This document shows, piece after piece, positions 36,690 through 45,470 of a stretch of 64,000 nucleotides of DNA. This stretch comes from Engelhardtia mirabilis (GTDB lineage: Bacteria > Planctomycetota > UBA1135 > GCA-002686595). The notes beneath the pieces were generated by a model. It had not been told where the DNA came from. It saw only the letters and a program-made list of their open reading frames with translations, and did not search any database. Position 1 is the stretch's first letter; each line of letters opens with the position of its first letter. A program made the position numbers and the translations under genes. Where the stretch lies: positions 4,154,001 to 4,218,000 of the forward strand of contig NZ_CP036287.1 of NCBI RefSeq assembly GCF_007748095.1, written 5' to 3'.

Positions 36690-37348
36690 GCTTCGCGGGC
36701 GCCCTGGCGCTGACGAGCCTGTGGTTGGCGGAGGCGGCGGTTTTGTGCCTGGCACCGTGCGAACGCCTACCGCGTGACGAGCGTCACCCCTGGCACGAGA
36801 CCCAAGCCGAGCTGGACCTGCGCCCCGAGCGGGGACTGTTCGAGGTCGCGGTCCGCATCGATGCGCTGGAGTTGGAACAGGCCCTCAGCCGGCGGGCGGG
36901 ACGCCGCCTGTCCCTGGATCGCACCGACGAGGTCGCCCCCCAGCTCGAGGCCTGGACGCGCGAATCCTTCCTGGCCCGCAGCGCCGGCGGCTCTTGGGCC
37001 ACGCTGAACTGGGTCGGCTTCGAGGCCGAGGTGCGCGACGCCTGGATCTTCTTCGAGTTGATCCTGCCGCCGGGGCCCGGGCCGTTGAGCCTGTCGAACC
37101 AGATGCTGTTCGAGCGCAACGCGTTCCAGTCCAACAAGCTCTTCGTGCGAGCCGAGGACTTCGGTGCCGTCCTGGTGTGCGAGCCGGGCGCCCCGTGGGC
37201 CACGTTGAGCGCCGTCGACCTGCCCCCACCCCCGGGGCCACAGGTCGGCTGGTCCGTGCGCTTGCCTCCCCTGCCGGGCACCTTCGCCGCGCGGCTCGCG
37301 GCCGAGGGCACCGACTCGCCGGCGATCCCGGGCCCCATCGGAGGCTGA
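36686..37348 (+). CDS. DUF6702-family protein carrying a domesticated palindromic repeat
   Basis: 220 residues of a family that often follows M1 peptidases: HPWHETQAELDLRPERGLFE, then VAVRIDALELEQALSRRAGR and WVGFEAEVRDAWIFFELILP. Function unknown; relatives are small exported beta-rich proteins. The start GTG overlaps the M1 stop. The N-terminal hydrophobic segment (MSFAGALALTSLWLAEAAVL) serves as a signal peptide, but residues 16-30 (EAAVLCLAPCERLPR) are encoded by a 39-bp copy of half of the large palindrome found at 51869-52011. Relatives pass directly from signal peptide to the HPxH start, so the segment looks like an insertion. Confidence 0.82.
   Translation: MSFAGALALTSLWLAEAAVLCLAPCERLPRDERHPWHETQAELDLRPERGLFEVAVRIDALELEQALSRRAGRRLSLDRTDEVAPQLEAWTRESFLARSAGGSWATLNWVGFEAEVRDAWIFFELILPPGPGPLSLSNQMLFERNAFQSNKLFVRAEDFGAVLVCEPGAPWATLSAVDLPPPPGPQVGWSVRLPPLPGTFAARLAAEGTDSPAIPGPIGG
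36732..36770 (+). repeat. Half copy of a palindromic element inside a coding sequence
   Basis: 39 bp identical at 38 positions to 51965-52003 of the large palindrome (single difference at 36759, G for A). It includes the odd-centred core GTGCCTGGCAC. The match ends on both sides where the two loci diverge, and its length is a multiple of three, so the reading frame is kept. Confidence 0.9.
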
Positions 37349-37415
37349 GCGGGACCGGCCTACAGGTCCGCGGCAACGGCGACGCCGCGGTCGCGGAACC
37401 GGCCAGCGATGCGCG

Positions 37416-38519
37416 CTACGAGTTGTCGGTTGCCCCGTCGGACTCCACCTCGTCGGCCGCCGCCGGCTCCGCCAGCCAGTCCTCCCAGGTCGCGAGCAGG
37501 GCCTCGGCCTTCCAAGCGGGGAGCTGGAACGCCCAGGGCTCCCAGGCCTCGTTCCAGGACTCGGCCTGGGCCGCTGTCACGACCAACTCGGTTGTCGCGG
37601 CGCCGCCATCCGATTCCGGCTGCGGGCCCACCGGCGCCGGCGGAGCCTCGCTGGCCTCGGCGTGCAGCCGCGCCCAAGGACCGCCCCCATCACCCCCGCG
37701 CCACAGCTCGAGCACCACCGCACCGCCATCGCCGGCCTCGAAGCGCACTCGACGCAGGGGCTCGCCGACCGTGTGCTCGCCGTCGGCCCGGGTGACGTCG
37801 TCGAAGTTGATCCGCGCCGCCTGGCCGAACAGGGGCGTGAAGGGATCGGCGGGCTCCAGCTCACGCCCTTCGGGGACGCCCCCCACAGGCCGCGGGTCCC
37901 CGTCGGCGTCGCGCTCCAGCACGAGTTCGAGGTCGCCCGAGATGACCACCCGCTGCACCTTGGCTGCGGGCAGCGCGACCAACTGCATGTCGAGCCACGT
38001 CCGAGCCCCGGCCTGGGGTCGCAGGCTCCCGCCACACAACCAGACCTGGTCCTCGCCCTCGCGGCGCAGGTAGACCGCCTCGCTGGGGCTCCACTGGCTC
38101 TTGCCGACCCACACGTCGGCCAGGACATCGCCCCCATCGGAGCGCACCTCGACGCGAGTCCCCGTGCCCTCGCCCTCGGCCGCCACTTGCAGATCTCCGT
38201 GGCGATCGGGCCGGGCCGTGCGCGGCTCGGCATCGCTCAGGCGAGCGAGGTCGATCAAGAGGTCGCGCACCGGCTCGAAGCGCGCCGGATAGCCGGACTT
38301 CGACGCGACGCGCCAGACGCCGTCGACGCGCTGCAGTTCGACCGCGTCGTTCGGGCCCGTGACGGTGATCTCGGCGGCGTCGTTGACCTCCTCGGCGAGG
38401 GCCGGCAGGAAGGCCTCCCGGGCGCGCTCGCGATCGGCGTGCACGCCGTCGTCATGGGTCCACCACAGGAGGCCGGCGACGGCCAGGCAGGCAATCAGGG
38501 TGAGCTGGGTGCGTGTCAT
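37416..38519 (-). CDS. DUF4340 domain protein of a Gld-type ABC locus
   Basis: 367 residues: N-terminal membrane helix (about 5-20, QLTLIACLAVAGLLWW), then DUF4340 repeats (NDAAEITVTGPNDAVELQRV, GVWRVASKSGYPARFEPVRD, LLIDLARLSDAEPRTARPDR). It is the usual last gene of clusters encoding an ATPase, permease and GldG-like protein in several phyla. Starts 9 bases after the GldG-like gene. Likely a periplasmic partner of the exporter; its molecular role is unknown. The C-terminal 80 residues are Glu/Ala-rich. Confidence 0.85.
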   Translation of the reverse strand: MTRTQLTLIACLAVAGLLWWTHDDGVHADRERAREAFLPALAEEVNDAAEITVTGPNDAVELQRVDGVWRVASKSGYPARFEPVRDLLIDLARLSDAEPRTARPDRHGDLQVAAEGEGTGTRVEVRSDGGDVLADVWVGKSQWSPSEAVYLRREGEDQVWLCGGSLRPQAGARTWLDMQLVALPAAKVQRVVISGDLELVLERDADGDPRPVGGVPEGRELEPADPFTPLFGQAARINFDDVTRADGEHTVGEPLRRVRFEAGDGGAVVLELWRGGDGGGPWARLHAEASEAPPAPVGPQPESDGGAATTELVVTAAQAESWNEAWEPWAFQLPAWKAEALLATWEDWLAEPAAADEVESDGATDNS

Positions 38520-38528
38520 GGGTCGATC

Positions 38529-40430
38529 TCAGCTGCGCGCCGCGCGTCGGCCACGCCTCCACAGGGACAGGCCCGTGAGGAGCGCGACCAGGGTCGGCAT
38601 CCCCAGGACGTTGGCGAGCATCAGTCGTTGGCCCAGTCGATCGATGTCCTCCTGCAGCCCGTGCCGGACCGCGCGCAGCTCCTTGCGCGCCACCAGCATC
38701 TCCTGCTGGAGCCGATCGAGCTCGGCGGCCTGCGCGTCGGAGAGGATCATCTGGTCCTCGCCCGTCTTCTCGCGCTGCAACTCGTTGATCCGCGCCTGGG
38801 CCTCACCGATCTCCCCTTGCAGCTCGGCCTCGCGCGCCTGGTACTTGGCCTCGGCATCGCGGCGCAGATCCTCGACCCGCTCGAAGGACCGCTGACCCGT
38901 CCCGCCGCCGCGCAGGCCCAACAGGACGCCGTCGCCACCCAGGGCCTCGACCGCGTTGAGCAGGAAGTCCCCGTTGTCCGCCAGGCGGGCGTAACCGAGC
39001 AGCATCTGCCCGAAGCGCTGCTCCTGGATCCAGTTCCTGTCCGCCAGGAGATCGGCGTCGGCGACCAGCACGATGCCACCGGCCGTTGCGGTCTCGGGCT
39101 CGCCCGAGGCCCCATCGACGTCCTCGGCCCCATCGCCTCCGGCGTCGTCAGCGGCGAAGGCACGCCCGATCTGCCCGCTCAGCCGCGCGGCGATGGTCAG
39201 CGGTCCATCCGCGGAGACCAAGGCGCTCGCGAACCCGCGCGGATCCGGGAAGCCCGCCACCGTCGCCGAGGGCAGGGTGCCCGCGTCGTCGGACGTGGTC
39301 AGGATCGGCTCGAGCTTCACCTTCGCGCCGTCCCGCAGCCGCAAGGAGCCCGCGCTGGCGACGTTGATCGCCTCGAGCCGCGCCACGAGCGGGTCGTCGC
39401 CGGCCAGGGAATCGCCACGCAGTTGCGGCCAGGTCACCATGTCGGTCTGCTCGATCCCGCCCCGCCGATTGCGGACGGTCACGCGCTGCGCCTGCGCGCG
39501 ATCGCCGACCACGCGCGACGGATCGAACTCGACGCCCCAGGCCTCGAGCAGCGGCCCCAGGTCCGAGGACTCCGGTCCCGGCATCGAACCACTGAAGGGG
39601 TCGGGCTCGCCGGCCACCGCCTCGCAGTGCGGGTCGACGAAGGCGATCAAGTCGCCCCCGCCGAAGGCGAACTCGTCGATCGCGCGCAAGAGGCCGTCGG
39701 ACAGCCCCTTCGGGTGGGCCAGGACCACCACCTCGGCGTCCTCGGGCAGGGCCTCGGCGTCGGGCGCGACCAGCTCCACCTCGGCCGCCTTGCGCAGCTG
39801 CGTCAGCACCTGCCAGGGCGGCTCCGGCGGAGGCCCGCCGGAGAGCGCGGCCATCGGATCGGCCGGCCCGCCCTCCAGGGGTAGGGACGTGATCAACGCC
39901 ACCTTGGTCGGCGAGGTCCGGTCGAGCGCGTAGATCAGGCGCGCGACCTCGTACTCCAAGAGGGCCTCGTCACTCGGGTCGAGGAACGGGATCGACTCGC
40001 TCTCGTCGACGGAGTTGTGGGCGACCAACCCCAGGGTCAGGGCCGCTCCGGTGCCGTCGATGGGCAAGGCCGCGAGGCCCGCGGCGGTGGCCTGGTCCTC
40101 GGCCTCGGAGAAGGGCTCGGGGTCGAGCACCTCGAGGCTGAGCTTGCCGTCCGAGGCCAACACCAGCTCCTCGAGGAACTCGCGCACGCGCTGGGCGTGG
40201 GCCCGGTAGGCGGGCAGTTCCTTGGCCGAGGTGTCGGACCAATAGAGCTGCAGTCGCACGGGCTCCGACAGCCCGCTGACCAGCTCCCGCGTGCCCTCGT
40301 CGAGGGTGTAGAGGTGGTCGGCGGTCCAGTCCGCTCGGGCCCAGCCGAGGGTGCGATCGAACAGGGCGTTGGTGGAGAGCAGGCCGACGACGACCGCCGC
40401 CGCTCCGAACAGGACGTTGTGGCGATTCAC
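38529..40430 (-). CDS. GldG-like ABC auxiliary protein
   Basis: 633 residues with one membrane helix at each end (about 8-26, and 610-625 near MLANVLGMPTLVALLTGLSL). The large soluble part matches the ABC_transp_aux/GldG domain: LYTLDEGTRELVSGLSEPVR, RVREFLEELVLASDGKLSLE, DPEPFSEAEDQATAAG and the helical coiled coil near the C-terminus (AKYQAREAELQGEIGEAQAR). In Bacteroidetes the protein works with GldA and GldF in gliding or secretion. Start is GTG at 40430, 4 bases after the permease stop. Operon order matches gldA-gldF-gldG. Confidence 0.9.
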   Translation of the reverse strand: MNRHNVLFGAAAVVVGLLSTNALFDRTLGWARADWTADHLYTLDEGTRELVSGLSEPVRLQLYWSDTSAKELPAYRAHAQRVREFLEELVLASDGKLSLEVLDPEPFSEAEDQATAAGLAALPIDGTGAALTLGLVAHNSVDESESIPFLDPSDEALLEYEVARLIYALDRTSPTKVALITSLPLEGGPADPMAALSGGPPPEPPWQVLTQLRKAAEVELVAPDAEALPEDAEVVVLAHPKGLSDGLLRAIDEFAFGGGDLIAFVDPHCEAVAGEPDPFSGSMPGPESSDLGPLLEAWGVEFDPSRVVGDRAQAQRVTVRNRRGGIEQTDMVTWPQLRGDSLAGDDPLVARLEAINVASAGSLRLRDGAKVKLEPILTTSDDAGTLPSATVAGFPDPRGFASALVSADGPLTIAARLSGQIGRAFAADDAGGDGAEDVDGASGEPETATAGGIVLVADADLLADRNWIQEQRFGQMLLGYARLADNGDFLLNAVEALGGDGVLLGLRGGGTGQRSFERVEDLRRDAEAKYQAREAELQGEIGEAQARINELQREKTGEDQMILSDAQAAELDRLQQEMLVARKELRAVRHGLQEDIDRLGQRLMLANVLGMPTLVALLTGLSLWRRGRRAARS

Positions 40431-40434
40431 GTTC

Positions 40435-41283
40435 CTAATCCGCCTTCTTCCAGTCCAAGACGAGCACGTTGAGGAACAACGCCCCGGCCATCACGGCCAG
40501 GAAGTAGAGCACGTCGCGCAGGTCGACGACGCCGCGCTGCAGGGCTTCGAAGTGGGTCAACAGGCTCAGACCCGCGACCGAGTCGACCACGAATTCCGGC
40601 GCCCAGCCGGAGAGGAAGCCCAACACGAGGGGGAAGCCCGACAGCAGCAGCCCCAGGCAGACCACCACGCAGACCACGAAGGCCACGACCTGGTTCTTCG
40701 AAAGGGCCGATAAGCAGGAGCCCACCGCGAGGAAGCTGCCCGCCATCAGGGCCGCACCGAGGTAGCTGGCCAGGATCACCCCATGGTCCGGATCCCCGAG
40801 GTAGGAGACCGTCATCCACAGGGGGAAGGTCAGGGCCAGGGCCACGCAGGCGAAGGCCCAGGCCGCCAGGAACTTGCCCAGCACCAGATCGCTCAGGCGC
40901 ACCGGCAGGGTCACGAGCAACTCGACGGTGCCGATGCGGCGCTCCTCGGCCCACAGGCGCATGGCGATGGCCGGCACCAGGAACAGGTACAGCCACGGCA
41001 GGTAGCCGAAGAATGGACGCAGGTCCGCCTGGCCCCGCTCGTAGAGCCCGCCCAGTTGGAAGGTGAAGGCCCCGGTGAGGAACAGGAAGATCACCAGGAA
41101 CGTCGCGGCCAGGGGCGTCGCGAAGTAGCTCGCGAACTCCCGCCGGAACACCGCAAGCAGGGGCCGGCCGACCGTAGCGGGCAGGCGCGGGGTCGAGGCC
41201 GCCGCCCGCTCCGGGCGGTCGGCGGGCGTGGCGCGCTCCGGGCGCGGGACGCTCAGCGGCCTCGAATCGGTCGTTGCGCTCAT
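40435..41283 (-). CDS. GldF-like ABC transporter permease
   Basis: 282 residues with about six membrane helices and the ABC-2 permease pattern (ATFLVIFLFLTGAFTFQLGG, AEERRIGTVELLVTLPVRLS coupling loop, SYLGAALMAGSFLAVGSCLS, VVAFVVCVVVCLGLLLSGFP). A Pro/Arg-rich cytoplasmic N-terminus precedes the first helix. The ATG at 41283 overlaps the TGA of the upstream ATPase gene (ATGA), a classic sign of coupled translation. Subunit partner of the ATPase and of the GldG-like protein. Confidence 0.9.
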   Translation of the reverse strand: MSATTDSRPLSVPRPERATPADRPERAAASTPRLPATVGRPLLAVFRREFASYFATPLAATFLVIFLFLTGAFTFQLGGLYERGQADLRPFFGYLPWLYLFLVPAIAMRLWAEERRIGTVELLVTLPVRLSDLVLGKFLAAWAFACVALALTFPLWMTVSYLGDPDHGVILASYLGAALMAGSFLAVGSCLSALSKNQVVAFVVCVVVCLGLLLSGFPLVLGFLSGWAPEFVVDSVAGLSLLTHFEALQRGVVDLRDVLYFLAVMAGALFLNVLVLDWKKAD

Positions 41284-42059
41284 GCGCCCACCCCCGACTC
41301 GATTCGCTCCGCACCCACGGCGGGCACGTCGCTGGTGGTCAGCTCGCGGAAGACGACATCCAGCTGCGGACGCCCTTCCATCGGCGCGCGCGCGGCGAGG
41401 TCCTCGGGGGTGCCGTCGAACACGATGCGGCCGCGGTTGACGATCACCGCGCGCGTGCACACCGCGCCGACCTACTCGAGGATGTGCGTCGAAAGCACCA
41501 CCGCCTTGTCGGCAGCGAGGCTGCGAACCAGCTCGCGCACCTCGTGCTTCTGGTTGGGGTCCAGGCCGTCGGTGGGCTCGTCCAAGATCAGCAGTCGCGG
41601 ATCGTGGAGCAGGGCCTGGGCGATGCCGACCCGGCGCCGAAAGCCCTTCGAGAGGGTCTCGATCGACTGGTGCATCACGCTCTCCAGGTGCACCGCCTCG
41701 ACCACCGTGTCCATGCGCTCGCGCAGGGCCCCTCCACTCAGGCCACGCACGTCGGCGAGGAAGCGCAGGAACTCGCGCACGGTCATGTCCGGATAGCCGG
41801 GCGCGCCTTCAGGCAGGTAGCCGAGCTGGCGCTTGGCGAGCAGGGGCGCTCGGCGCAGGTCGTGGCCGCAGATCGAGACCGAGCCCGCGTCGGGCTCGAG
41901 GAAGCCCGTGACGAGCTTCATCGTCGTGGATTTGCCAGCACCGTTGGGTCCCAGGAAGCCGACCACCTCACCGGGGGCGACGGTCAGATCGATGCCGTCG
42001 ACAGCCAGGATGGGGCCGAATCGCTTCCGCAGACCGCGAGCATCCAGGATCGTGTCCAT
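41280..42059 (-). CDS. GldA-like ABC ATPase interrupted by an in-frame TAG
   Basis: Energises the Gld-type exporter. The first 195 codons hold a complete ATP-binding cassette: Walker A GPNGAGKST, Q-loop region YLPEGAPGYPD, signature LSKGFRRRVG, Walker B LLILDEPTDGLDP and the H-loop LSTHILE. Codon 196 is TAG (41472-41474) where relatives have glutamate (STHILEE); GAG to TAG is one base. Translation beyond it gives VGAVCTRAVIVNRGRIVFDG and a normal tail of 63 residues, ending in TGA that overlaps the permease ATG. The downstream frame is undamaged, which argues for a recent nonsense mutation, readthrough or a sequence error, not decay. Confidence 0.85.
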
Positions 42060-42172
42060 GGGGGCGGAGCGGTTGAAGACGGGGCGGTTCGTGAACTCGC
42101 GCGGGACTACGACCGCCGCCCGGACCCGTTGGTGGGTCGACGAAGAAGAAGTGCGCGGGGCGCCGATCGCGG

Positions 42173-43075
42173 TCATCCCGACGGCGGGCCGTCCAGGCGC
42201 GCGCGCAGGGCGCGGGCGAAGACCTCGCCCATCCGCGGCCCCTGCTCGGGATAGAGGTAGGGCTCCACCAACTCGAGCTCCATCAGCAACAGACCCCCCT
42301 CGGGTCCGCGCACCATGTCGACGCGAGCCTGCAACAGGGGTTCGTCGGTCGCGGCCGCCAGCACCGCGCGCGCGAGGGCCAGCTCCTCGGGGCTGGGCAG
42401 GTGCACCCGCTCCCGAGCGCCGAAGATCGACTGCACGCGGTAGTCCCCCGCCGCCGGCAGCTTCTGGGCGCAGTGGGAGAACTCCGGCCCGAAGAAGACG
42501 AAGGAGTACTCGCCCTCGGTCGCCACCGCCGGGAGGAAGGGCTGCAGCAGGGCCGCCCCCGGCGGAAGCTCCTCGGCCCCCGGCAGGGACTCGCCCCTGC
42601 GAACGCGAGCCTGGCGCCAGGCACAGGCGCCCACCCGCGGCTTGACCACCAGCTCGTCGCACTGGAGCTCGTCGAAGGCTGCCCCGAGCGTCCCGGCGTC
42701 TGCGCGCTCGCGCCACAGGGTCGGCACGATCGGCGCGCCGCGCTGGCCCAGGTCCGCCAGGTAGCCCTTGTCGAGGTTCCAACGCAGCACGTCGACCGGG
42801 TTGAACAGGGGCACGACGCGGGCGAACGACTCGAGTCGCGAAAGGAACGCCTGGACCTGCTCCGCGTAGTCCCAGGTCGTCCCCACCACCATGGCCTCGA
42901 AGTCCCGCGGATCGAGATCCTCCCGATCCCAGACCACCGCGCGCAGCTCGAGCCCCAGCCGCGCGCAGGCCGCGGCCATGGGCTCGAACTCGAGTTCGTG
43001 CTCCCAGTGGTCGGCGCGCCTGTCGGGTCCGCCGCCGACCATGCAACGGGAGGTGAGGAAGGCGATCGGTCGCAT
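42173..43075 (-). CDS. ATP-grasp domain enzyme (RimK/glutathione-synthase-like)
   Basis: 300 residues with an ATP-grasp fold: the N-terminal Rossmann-like lobe (VVGTTWDYAEQVQAFL, NPVDVLRWNLDKGYL), the lysine-bearing strand ELVVKPRVGACAWR, the acidic LQPFLPAVATEGEYSFVFFG and the metal-binding MELELVEPYLYPEQGP. These enzymes form amide or peptide bonds with an acyl phosphate; close relatives include the cycloserine-pathway DcsG-like group. No pathway gene is adjacent, so substrates are unknown. It lies upstream of the Gld-type operon on the same strand, 113 bases away. Confidence 0.85.
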   Translation of the reverse strand: MRPIAFLTSRCMVGGGPDRRADHWEHELEFEPMAAACARLGLELRAVVWDREDLDPRDFEAMVVGTTWDYAEQVQAFLSRLESFARVVPLFNPVDVLRWNLDKGYLADLGQRGAPIVPTLWRERADAGTLGAAFDELQCDELVVKPRVGACAWRQARVRRGESLPGAEELPPGAALLQPFLPAVATEGEYSFVFFGPEFSHCAQKLPAAGDYRVQSIFGARERVHLPSPEELALARAVLAAATDEPLLQARVDMVRGPEGGLLLMELELVEPYLYPEQGPRMGEVFARALRARLDGPPSG

Positions 43076-43086
43076 GGTTCGTAGCG

Positions 43087-43117
43087 GCGCGAGGGCCCGG
43101 AGGACTCGCCCTCGCGC
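43087..43117 (-). terminator. Hairpin downstream of the histidine kinase gene
   Basis: Bases 43087-43096 pair perfectly with 43108-43117 (10 bp, 11-base loop), between the kinase stop and the ATP-grasp start. A second 7-bp stem sits at 43128-43148. No T-run. Probably ends kinase transcription. Confidence 0.4.
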
Positions 43118-43247
43118 GGTCGATCAACCGCCCGAGGAACCCGGGCGGGGATTAGACCCGACCGCAGGCTCCGGCGCTGCGCCGCCGTTCGAGGGAGTCG
43201 ACCGCCCTGGCGCGACCCACGATCGCGCCCGAGCCGTCGACGGGCGC

Positions 43248-45470
43248 TCAACCGCAGTGCAGGTCGCAGGCGCGCTCGAGTACCCGACGCAGGTCCTCGC
43301 GCCGATAGGGCTTCGACAGGTGGTGCTCCATGCCCGCGTCCGCCGAGCGGTGGCGATCCTCGGCACGGGCGCCGGCGGTCAAGGCCACGATCGGGGTCGA
43401 TCCGTGACCGGGGAGCTGTCGAATGCGACGCGCTGCCTCGTAGCCGTCCAGGATCGGCATCTGGCAGTCCATCAGGATCACGTCGTAGGGGCCCGCCGCC
43501 GCCCTCTCCACCGCGCAAGCGCCATCCTCGACGGTCTCGAACGAGCACCCCAGGGCGCGCAGGTGCGCGACGATCAGCCGCGTGTTGACCGGATTGTCTT
43601 CGGCGACCAGCACACGCAGCCCCGAATCGCCGGCGGGATCCATCCTCCCCAGGGCCGGAAGGGCCACCTTGACCTGGTCCGATCGATCCGCGACCTCGCT
43701 GCACAGCAGGCCGCACAGGACGCGATGGACCGACCGCCGCAGCAGGGGCTTCACGAGCCGCGCAGCCCATCCGCCGGGCGGGTCGGGGATCTGCGCGCCA
43801 CCCAGGGAGCTGGCGAGCACTACCGGAACCCGATCGAAACCCGGAAGCGCGCGCAGGCGGCACGCCAGCTCGACGCCGTCCATCCCGGGCATCTGGTGGT
43901 CGAGCACGATCGCATCGGGCGGCACGTCGCACGCTGCGAGGGCTTCCAGCGCATCGCGCGGATCGAGGTAGGAAGTGACCCTGCCGCCGATGGACTCGAC
44001 GTGGCCGGTGAGGACTCTCGCATTGACCGGGTGGTCGTCGACCACCACGACGCGCCGACCGCCGAGGTTCGGCGCCTCGTCCCCCTCCACCAGGGGCTGG
44101 TGCGCCGCAAGCAGGGGCAGAACGACGGTGAAGGTCGTTCCGACTCCGAGCGTCGACCGCACCTCGACCGTACCGCCCATCATCTGGACCAGGTCGCGCA
44201 CGATCGCGAGTCCGAGTCCGGTGCCGCCGAAACGTCGAGTCGTGCTCGAGTCAGCCTGGGAGAAGCGGTCGAAGACATGGCCCAGTCGATGCTCGGGAAT
44301 CCCGATGCCCGTGTCCTTGACCTGGATCAACAGCTCGCGCGCGCCGTCGCCGGATCTGCGTTCCGTCGCGCGCACGAGCACGTGGCCCAGCTCGGTGAAC
44401 TTGATCGCATTGCCGACGAGGTTGGTCAGGACCTGGCGCAACCGTGTCGGATCCCCTTGCAGGCCGTCCGGCAGGTCCTCGGACTGCTCGACGATCAACT
44501 CGACCGTCCGACCTTCGAGGCCGGAGGCCACCGCCGCGAACGTGTCGGAGAGCAGCTCGCCGAGCGAGAAGGGGACCGACTCCAGGTTGACGCCGCCGGC
44601 CGAGAGCTTGGCCACGTCCAACACGTCGTTGACGATGGCCAACAGGGCCTCGCCCGACCGGCCGGCGGTCTCGGCGAGCTCGCGCTGGTCGGTCGACAGC
44701 TCGCCCTCGAGCATCAGCTCCGTCATCCCGATCACCCCGTTCAAGGGTGTCCGGATCTCGTGCGACATGGTGGCCAGGAACTCGTCCTTCGCCCGCGCCC
44801 CCTCCAGGGCCTGCTCCCGCGCGCGGGTCAGATCGCGCACCTTCTCTCGCAGCAGGAGTCGCTGGGGCTCGAAGACCAACAACACCTCGAGCACGAGGGT
44901 CAACAGGATCATCGCGGCCAGGGCCCCCACGACCCGCTCCAGACGTGCCAGACGCGCCTCGGACTCCGCTTGGTAGGTCCGAACGACGGCCTGCATCCTG
45001 GGCAGGAAAGCGCGTTCACGGTCGAGGACTGCACGAACCCGTCCGACCTCCGTGTCCGCTCCGTCCGCGCGCTCGACGATCTGCCGGGCCGCCGCGATCA
45101 ACTCCGAGCGGAGCGGCTCGAGGGCCTGCAGCTGGTGGCGGATGGCGGAGCTGGTGCCAATGTGCTCGAGAAGCACCACCTGGGCCGAATTGAACTGGCC
45201 GATCGACTGCTCGAGCTGGAGCCCAGACTCGACCGGATCCAGGTTCAGGTCGCTCCGAGACAGGGCCAGAGCCATCGCGTCCTTGGCGATCCTCTGGCTC
45301 AGCATCCGCTGCCGACCCGAGAGGTTGATCAACTCGGCGTCCGCCGCTCCCTCCTGGAGGATCATCTGCACGATCCACAGGGTGGCCAGGACGAGCGCAG
45401 CGATGAGGGCAAGTGGCAGCAGGTAGATCGGGCGGACGTTGGAAGCGGATGTTGTGGGTAGCGGAATCAC
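43248..45470 (-). CDS. Hybrid sensor histidine kinase with PilJ-type sensor and two receivers
   Basis: 740 residues. Two membrane helices (about 16-38 and 170-190) flank a helical periplasmic region with the PilJ/type-IV sensor motif INLSGRQRMLSQRIAKDAM. The cytoplasmic part has HisKA with the phosphorylated His in SHEIRTPLNGVI (about 236), an ATPase domain (NAIKFTELGH, DTGIGIPEHRLG, RFGGTGLGLAI), then two receiver domains. Receiver 1 has DDHPVN, the phospho-Asp in VLDHQMPGMDG and VKPLLR; receiver 2 has EDNPVN, LMDCQMPILDG and SKPYRR. Both look functional. No output domain or partner regulator is nearby, so signalling probably goes through a separate Hpt or regulator. Start is GTG at 45470, just before the first helix. 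Confidence 0.93.
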   Translation of the reverse strand: MIPLPTTSASNVRPIYLLPLALIAALVLATLWIVQMILQEGAADAELINLSGRQRMLSQRIAKDAMALALSRSDLNLDPVESGLQLEQSIGQFNSAQVVLLEHIGTSSAIRHQLQALEPLRSELIAAARQIVERADGADTEVGRVRAVLDRERAFLPRMQAVVRTYQAESEARLARLERVVGALAAMILLTLVLEVLLVFEPQRLLLREKVRDLTRAREQALEGARAKDEFLATMSHEIRTPLNGVIGMTELMLEGELSTDQRELAETAGRSGEALLAIVNDVLDVAKLSAGGVNLESVPFSLGELLSDTFAAVASGLEGRTVELIVEQSEDLPDGLQGDPTRLRQVLTNLVGNAIKFTELGHVLVRATERRSGDGARELLIQVKDTGIGIPEHRLGHVFDRFSQADSSTTRRFGGTGLGLAIVRDLVQMMGGTVEVRSTLGVGTTFTVVLPLLAAHQPLVEGDEAPNLGGRRVVVVDDHPVNARVLTGHVESIGGRVTSYLDPRDALEALAACDVPPDAIVLDHQMPGMDGVELACRLRALPGFDRVPVVLASSLGGAQIPDPPGGWAARLVKPLLRRSVHRVLCGLLCSEVADRSDQVKVALPALGRMDPAGDSGLRVLVAEDNPVNTRLIVAHLRALGCSFETVEDGACAVERAAAGPYDVILMDCQMPILDGYEAARRIRQLPGHGSTPIVALTAGARAEDRHRSADAGMEHHLSKPYRREDLRRVLERACDLHCG

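Noticed and set aside
42605..42625. Palindromic stretch GCCTGGCGCCAGGC similar to the core of the large palindrome
   Set aside because: It lies in the ATP-grasp gene, has an even centre (GCGC), and lacks the flanking sequence of the element.
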